Origin: Xestospongia muta | Taxonomy: Eukaryota > Porifera > Demospongiae > Haplosclerida > Petrosiidae | Assembly: GCA_963693285.1 (NCBI GenBank) | Contig: OY848919.1 | Coordinates: 4,283,827 to 4,347,826, forward strand | Direction of reading: 5' to 3' | DNA length: 64,000 nucleotides | In this document: one piece after another, positions 44,231-64,000 of the stretch | How the letters are laid out: the number at the start of each line of letters is the position of its first letter | How positions within the stretch are numbered: position 1 is the stretch's first letter | Notes under the pieces: model-generated | What the model was told of the DNA's origin: nothing | The model's database searches: none | The model's input: the letters and a program-made list of their open reading frames with translations, nothing else | Position numbers and translations under genes: made by a program

Positions 44231-44989
44231 GTTGTAATAACTAGATTTTTGTAAAATTATCTTTATTATTTAAGAACAACTGGACTGTATTTATTATAGT
44301 ATCTTAACCTTTAACTGTATATAATAAAATATTAACTGACCAAAGAGGCGATTATAATACCATAATTTATTATATCGACTAATGTACACATCAGTCCTTT
44401 ACTGCTATGATTAGACTACATAGAGATTCCCTATTCCTTTTATGATTTGGTGTGTCATTATTACATATATACTAGACAAAACCTGGAAGGACTAAATCCC
44501 CATTCATGTAAGTTAGAGAAGGGACTGGTATTAGCCATCTCCCAGGCCCCTTCCTACTTCTATGTGAAAAAAGCATGATTGCGGCGCAATGATTCTAAAC
44601 AAACGTGGGTTGACAATAATAACTTATAATTGTGGTAGTAAAGGTATATATGTGCATGACCTTATATACTAAGGTTAATATACCCAATTAGTTTAAAATT
44701 ATGATGAATATCTTAAATGTACTCACCATTTAGTAATCATTAGACATATGTTAAAATCAATATGTCATGTCATTCCCTATTGTGAACATATAAAGTAGTT
44801 TGTTATTGAGCTAAAATAGAACTAATAATGTTTAGAATAAACAAAGAAAAAGAAATAGTTTATATGATCCAATATTGCCAGGACAAAGTTGTCTATACAT
44901 TGTTGGTCTAAACTTTGCCTACTCCTTGATACATGCTATGTTAATGTGAACTATAAAAAATTGCTTATAATCTAGTACCTTAACATTCC

Positions 44990-45240
44990 ACTCCAGTTAT
45001 TTCATAGCAATGACAGTGTAATATTCCATATGTGTTTGTATTACAGTCTAAAAAGCCTCTTCGGAACCAATATAGTCTAAGTTAGTTAACATTATGAAAT
45101 AACTACCTATAGGCCAATAATACGTACATACATATTGAAATACGAAAAACCATTACATTTTTCTATCATTGCTTTCTTGTATTTGTTACAACAACTGCCT
45201 TTTCAGAAAAATTGTCCAACATCTCCATCCAAACAATCTA
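44990..45240 (-). pseudogene. SRCR domain relic downstream of gene C
   Basis: Counterpart of the relic at 9353-9610, more decayed: the LDCN, TNTYGILHCH and TGVEC elements remain but stops interrupt the frame upstream. The start of a first-half exon (DCLDGDV) remains near 45220-45240. Confidence 0.55.
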
Positions 45241-46007
45241 ATATTAAAACATAATCAAGACTATACTATTAACTAATGTTTTATATGCTTTTAAGTTTTT
45301 CTACTAAACTTTAAGTATCAAGTTACACCTGCTACCTGCTAAAATTTTTCAACTTCTGTATTAAATTTCCGCATTGTTCCTATAACCTATATATATAAAG
45401 GACTTCAGTGAACGTCAAACTTTTATTGCTCAACCTGTCCAGCAACATGCTCATTGCCAGAGTCTGAGACTATATGATAAGACCTAATTGTGGTATGAGT
45501 TAATGTAAAAAGCATATACTCACATGATTCAAGTACAGCTAGAAGCTCTCCCTATAGAAATAAATGTCAAATAACCACCTACAAATTTGAAATATTATGA
45601 TAACATAACTCTTCATATATTTATGTACATGCATACAGACTTTTGTAGCTTACCCAATTTTCAAGGTGCTTCGTATTTTCACTATTCTTCAGATTTTTTA
45701 TCTTGTAATGATACAAATCATTTTAGAAATGTCTGGACTTGCAAACATTTCCAAAATGGTTTAGGGGGTGTGGATTACATAATAAATTAACTTGTTATCG
45801 GAAATAAACACTTTTAATTAATCTACTATACTCATGCTGATATAACAAAGACTATGCAAATAGTAAAATGCTAAAACTTGAACCAGATAAAAGTAATAAA
45901 AGAAAAGGTAAAACAAAGACAAGACTTTAAACTTATTAAATTCTTTGAAAAATATTATGGTCTCTAATAATAAAAATAATAGACTTAATTTTTTAAAAAG
46001 TAAGTTA

Positions 46008-59467
<13,460 letters not shown>

Positions 59468-59507
59468 CTTGTTGTTTTAACAGTAGTTGGTGCAGTAATG
59501 ATATCAT

Positions 59508-59517
59508 TTATAAATAA
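59508..59517 (-). promoter_or_regulatory. Candidate TATA-like box of gene C
   Basis: TATTTATAAA on the minus strand, 41 bp upstream of the ATG, aligned in position with the TATATAA boxes of genes A and B. Confidence 0.35.
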
Positions 59518-62500
59518 TGAGTGGCACTAGCAGGAAGTCAACAGTTTAGTTTACTATTGTATCAATGTAGGATGGGCTATTGTAAATGAAGTTTATTGAT
59601 ATTATCTTTGTTATATTGTTTCTTTAGGGTTGTAACATCCATAATTTAGACTGTATTAAGAATTATTGTTTTTCAAGCACAGCTTTATAACCCTAAGGGG
59701 TGGATAGTAAGTTTTTATTTAATAAACACTACTGTATCATATCATTAGTTTGAATAGGATTATTACAGTAGTATATACAATTATTATACAATTAGTTTTA
59801 ATAGGACTATTATATATATGTTATATGCTATATATGTTATAATTATATACATGTAATATATGTCAGTGTTCTTTTACACTTTCTCAATGTAATTTATGAT
59901 TCTAGTAGGGTAATTAGGAAAGGTTAAAGAAAATAAATAATAACAAAATAGTATACAGGTTTCTCCATATAATAATTACCCAGTTTGGGATGATAAGAAT
60001 GACTTGCAAACATCTGTGTGTATATGTTATAATTATAGCCAATTAAAAAAGGAAATGCTTTTGCTAGTTTTAGTGAAAGAAGGGTATGTAAGATCATTGA
60101 ATAATTTCACTGTCTAGCCTTATTGGTTTCACTTAATTTTGTTTTTGTTCCTTATCTGGAAAATGTTGATGCAGATTCTATGTATATACATATTGATGAA
60201 AACTATAGATTGAAAATTAAACACCAGCTAGGGCATACCTTATTAAATAAAAAAACAATAGATGATATGATGTAATGATTTCAAATGAAATTTAAAATAT
60301 ACTTTGTTTATTGGTCCAAAGTTTTTTTACTATTTATGTAAGCTAAAAGTAGTATTACACTTTGTGTGTTGTTCATGTAGGATTTAAGTAAGTGTAGCCT
60401 CTTCATGAGATGAATGTTACATACTTTGAGTTTACATGATCCAACTACTTAAATATTGTGCTATCTACTATGTAATAAATCAAAGAGTGAATGAGTTAGA
60501 GTTGTTGTAATAATTGTTTATATTCCCATTGTGAAGATATACAGCCACAGACCATTCCTTTTCATAATAATTGGTAAATTTTGAATAATCCTTCGATACT
60601 AATAACACTAATTGATTATTGTTGGAGTAAAATGTGAAGTAAACTGAAAATGTTTTAAACATAACACAACAAAAAACATAAATCTATTGAATAGACCATA
60701 TATAGACAAAACATGCAAACACAGTGGGCCCCCTAAGACTTTGTTAATTGTTCCAAATATTTATGTTCCGTCTTTTCATCATGTACAGTATTAGGTTAAT
60801 GATTTCTGCTTACAATACAATTATGCTAAAATTCATTATGTGTTAAAGATTTCATTTTAGGCAATAAAATTAAATTTCAAAGATTTTGACAATCATATAA
60901 TAGTTGAGACAACCTGGATAATGTGGTGTTATATTATGATCATTGCATCATTCAAATATGACATGTAGACATTCTATTCAGTGTAAGGAAAGGAATGAGT
61001 AACAACTCTCACTGTTTATAGGTTGACTCAGTTTCAGAAACTAAAACTGATAGCTAACTAGAAATAAGCTGATTTGTTTTCATAACATTAAATAGTATTC
61101 TATCATTCAAATATAACATATGTATACAAGCATTCTACTCAGTATAAGAAAAGGATTGAGTAACAACTTAATTCTCACTGTTTATAGCTTGACTCTGTTT
61201 CAGAACTAAAAATGATTGTTAACTAGATTAAGTTGTGTTCATAACATAAACACACTACTTTGTTATTGAGGCAAATATCATGTGATGTATAAGCCAGTAA
61301 CAAATAATTCTAAAACAAACTTGTGTGTTGATAAAAACAACCAAGCTTGCAATATATATGTGTTTGAAAGTTTATTCCACAAATTATAATAATGTTTGCA
61401 TAGTTCATGATACTGCTTATAATATATGTATATTTTCACATTTTGTTTGCTCATGTAATCAACTATATTCATATTTATTCATGTCTGGACAAAAATCCAT
61501 TTTAAAGTGGAGAAAATTAGTGTAGGTCACATAAAGAAGGTGATAAAACATTTAGGCTTTTTAAAAATTGCAACAAAGGCAATAAATTGGTTGGTATGTC
61601 CATCATTTGCTGTGTATGAAATAATGATATCACCAAAACAGTAAATATCAACAATACATAATGAAAAATTTATCATTTTCTCTTCAGGCTGTACCAAACA
61701 TTGACAAGGATATTAAGTTAGTCATTGCACTATTGATTGCAGACCCAATTATTCATATATTTAACTAATTCTCCTATATATTAAATTATGTTATATCTAG
61801 TGACTGGCAACCAAATCCAGGTCTTTACTTGCTTTGCAAACTTTTCAGGTTTTTTCAGTTAATGTTAAATAGATTCAAGCTACATCCTCATATGCAACAT
61901 CCCCTGAGTATCATACTGCTGAACAAAGCCTATGGACTACTAGTCAGATTATTAAATAATACCAAATGAATTTTTTAAAATGAATTGATGCATTAGACAT
62001 ATTTCAAGGACATCTGATACTAAATTTTTCTTCATTAGTTGAAGTCACATATGTTGTCATATATCTAGTTTCAATAATATAAATATATTCCTTCACATTT
62101 TTATATTGTTTTGTAGACAATCTGTTATAATGTTTGATAAATGTTTTGTGAAAATATTGTTGTTGTATGGAGAAAGCAGATATAAAGCAAAAATTTGTTA
62201 TGCTCATCATAGCTATTCAGTTTCAATTACTAATAACAAATGTCATCATTAATAACAACAGTAATAAAGATTATACAGACAAGCAATTTTATTAATTAAA
62301 TTTGTGTCACAAGGCTGCATTGTTCTTTGTATTATTTAAACTTTTCTTTAATTAAAACAATATGTAATTAGTAATAGAATTTGTGTATTTAGCATGACAA
62401 TATAAAATGTAATACCTTAATTTTTGACAGATACATACAAATAAAGTTGTACAAGAGCATATTTTGAGATTTGAGTCCTTCATTTATCAATAAATAATAG

Positions 62501-63470
62501 CATGTTGTTTATACCAACAATTCATTGAAAACCACCGGAGAAAGATTGAGGTGAGTCCTAAGATAGTTGGTCTTTAAGAGCTCTTGAAATAATAACAAAC
62601 AAGATCATCATTCAAACATTGAACAGATCTAGAAAGACTCCAATAATATATAAAAAATTAACTAATCAAAAGATTCCATAAAACCACAAGAAAACAGCTG
62701 TAGTGTTATTAAAAAGTCTGTTTTGCTTGTCTTGTTATACATTACAATATATTGTGTCATATGAACTTTGTTAATTGTACAGTGAACATTAAATTTAAAA
62801 TCCTCTATAGAGTCCTATAGCTAGTGTCAAAACGTTTTAGATGAACATATCTGAATATTACTAATGCATTTAGAAAAACTTACTCTACATTTTATCAACA
62901 AAATATACTATAAAGGCAATTGCATATTAGACCTCATTTCATAAAATGTAAAATAATTGGTAAATTATTAATAAATAAAAATAAATGTACATTGTGTATT
63001 TGTAAGTTACACTATTTGCACTAGTTTTAATTATGAACAGAGATTCTCACTAATCACAGTACAGAATTTAAATGTTGTGCAAAAAGCTGAAGCTACTTGA
63101 AAATCAAGTTAAATTTACTAATATTCACTTCACATATGACTTAACATTAAACTTCATGAAAATAAAAATTCACTAAATTGCAACTTCTATATCTAATTAC
63201 AATATTAAAACTTAAATTGGAACTATAAACAAATTACAGAAAAAATACAAATCTTTTGTTCGTGAGTCCTGAATGATAGATTCCCTCTATGGCTGAGAAT
63301 GCTTTTCTTTTACTTTGAACAATTTCTTTAATTTTCATCTTCAATGAATGTTGTCTCAGTTGACATAACATATTATTTCTTTGATTTTGTCTTCATACTC
63401 TTTAAAGTTGACTCAGTAATGGTCTCTCTTTCTTGTTTAATAGAAGCCATACCTATATTTGAAGTGTCAA
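59518..63470. other. Upstream non-coding region of gene C
   Basis: AT-rich, no exon or RNA gene recognised on either strand. It contains one ~150-bp tandem duplication (60949-61250). Open frames here are short and lack any family resemblance. Confidence 0.6.
60949..61250. repeat. ~150-bp tandem direct duplication
   Basis: 60949-61096 and 61099-61250 share in order CATTCAAATAT, GAGTAACAACT, CTCACTGTTTATAG, TTTCAGAA and TTCATAACAT. Diverged by substitutions and small indels. Confidence 0.7.
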
Positions 63471-63474
63471 TCAC

Positions 63475-63685
63475 CCTGTTTAGTAGCTAATACAGATGCT
63501 GTCAGTTCATTAAAGTCTTTCCTTGAAACATTAAAGAACCATCTTTTCCAAACAGTTCTTCTTTCCTTAGAATGAAGACAATGCATTATAAAGATGAATA
63601 TAGACCATGAAAAGTAAGGATCACAAACGATGCAGCAAACAGACCTTGTAATTCATATGGATATAGCTAACAATCCAATTTTTTA
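63475..63685 (-). pseudogene. Relic of a fourth receptor copy (TM6-TM7/helix 8 fragment)
   Basis: The minus strand retains [20 protein letters not shown] and FFNVSRKDFNELTASV, matching the last 7TM exon of genes B and C, with GLLA further upstream in a shifted frame. Small deletions and frameshifts remove TM7's start. No other exon of this copy was found down to 64000, so the rest is lost or lies beyond the window. Confidence 0.8.
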
Positions 63686-64000
63686 ATAGAATGCTTACTA
63701 AATTTTGCATTTAAGTTATGTATTGTTTTAAAACTGAGATATCATTTAGTAAATATCCATTGAAAAATGTACGGTTGTGTACATAACAATTACGTTTTTG
63801 TGATGTTTTAAACAAAGTGTTCCCTTTTCACAAATCAAGTCACACACATATATATCTCATTATTAAAATTATTAAAAAAATAAAATGAAAAACTATAACA
63901 AAGTCAAGAACAATCTTCACTATTGCAATGAATATATTGTATTTAATATTATCACAGATTGCTAATTACAATAGAGAATTAGATCTACAATGTTTTACAA

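Larger units (their letters stand above)
42090..44829. other. Intergenic region between genes B and C, non-coding
   Basis: AT-rich, with no convincing exon on either strand. It contains a diverged direct repeat (42425-42880 and 43745-44230). The 3' flank of gene C (44830-46007) then parallels the 3' flank of gene B (9250-10275). Confidence 0.6.

Noticed and set aside
60480..62210. Short open frames upstream of gene C
   Set aside because: AT-rich, compositionally biased, no motifs, no splice structure; most likely chance.

Overview
Eukaryotic, AT-rich genomic DNA. Introns are very short (mostly 45-90 bp) with GT-AG ends, there are no operons, and the modular proteins are metazoan in type. The combination of SRCR arrays, adhesion-GPCR parts and a vinculin-type tail in an AT-rich genome with tiny introns points to an early-branching animal. 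A demosponge (Amphimedon-like) is my best guess; the species cannot be read from the sequence alone.

The window is dominated by three tandem paralogues on the minus strand. Gene A (8947 down past position 1) shows a signal peptide and 16 SRCR domains before it leaves the window; its domain 12 carries an in-frame stop. Gene B (42042 down to 10276) and gene C (59467 down to 46008) are complete. Their order is: signal peptide, SRCR array (38 domains in B, 16 in C), Ig, EGF, Ig, a hormone-receptor-like (HRM) segment, GAIN domain, GPS with an intact HLT cleavage site, seven transmembrane helices, a cytoplasmic linker, and a C-terminal four-exon domain that reads as a complete vinculin tail (the F-actin/PIP2-binding part of vinculin). 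An adhesion GPCR ending in a vinculin tail is, as far as I know, not a described architecture and is the main discovery candidate here. It would join an extracellular SRCR array, an autoproteolysed 7TM receptor and actin in one polypeptide.

Each SRCR domain is built from two symmetrical phase-1 exons. After checking splice sites, every complete SRCR exon I could delimit (leaving aside the first exons, which include the signal peptide) has a length divisible by three. Gene B contains a recent ~8.7 kb internal duplication of an 18-SRCR block (25.76-34.42 kb and 17.05-25.76 kb). Its cytoplasmic linker has grown through serial duplication of 81-bp exons and 24-bp micro-exons; gene C has a single unit.

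Gene B's second SRCR is separated from the rest by a 6.7 kb intron (34.37-41.04 kb) filled with nested transposons: a Ty3/gypsy-like LTR element on the minus strand, interrupted by a decayed MULE with ~87 bp inverted repeats, a 286-bp MITE with perfect 24-bp inverted repeats, and a decayed hAT transposase on the plus strand.

The flanks hold relics of further copies: SRCR exon relics downstream of genes B and C, and a decayed 7TM fragment at 63.5 kb upstream of gene C. The locus therefore looks like a birth-and-death receptor cluster, as expected for recognition receptors (immunity or self/non-self), though that role is inference. The rest (42.1-44.8 kb and 59.5-63.4 kb) is AT-rich non-coding DNA with a few direct repeats.
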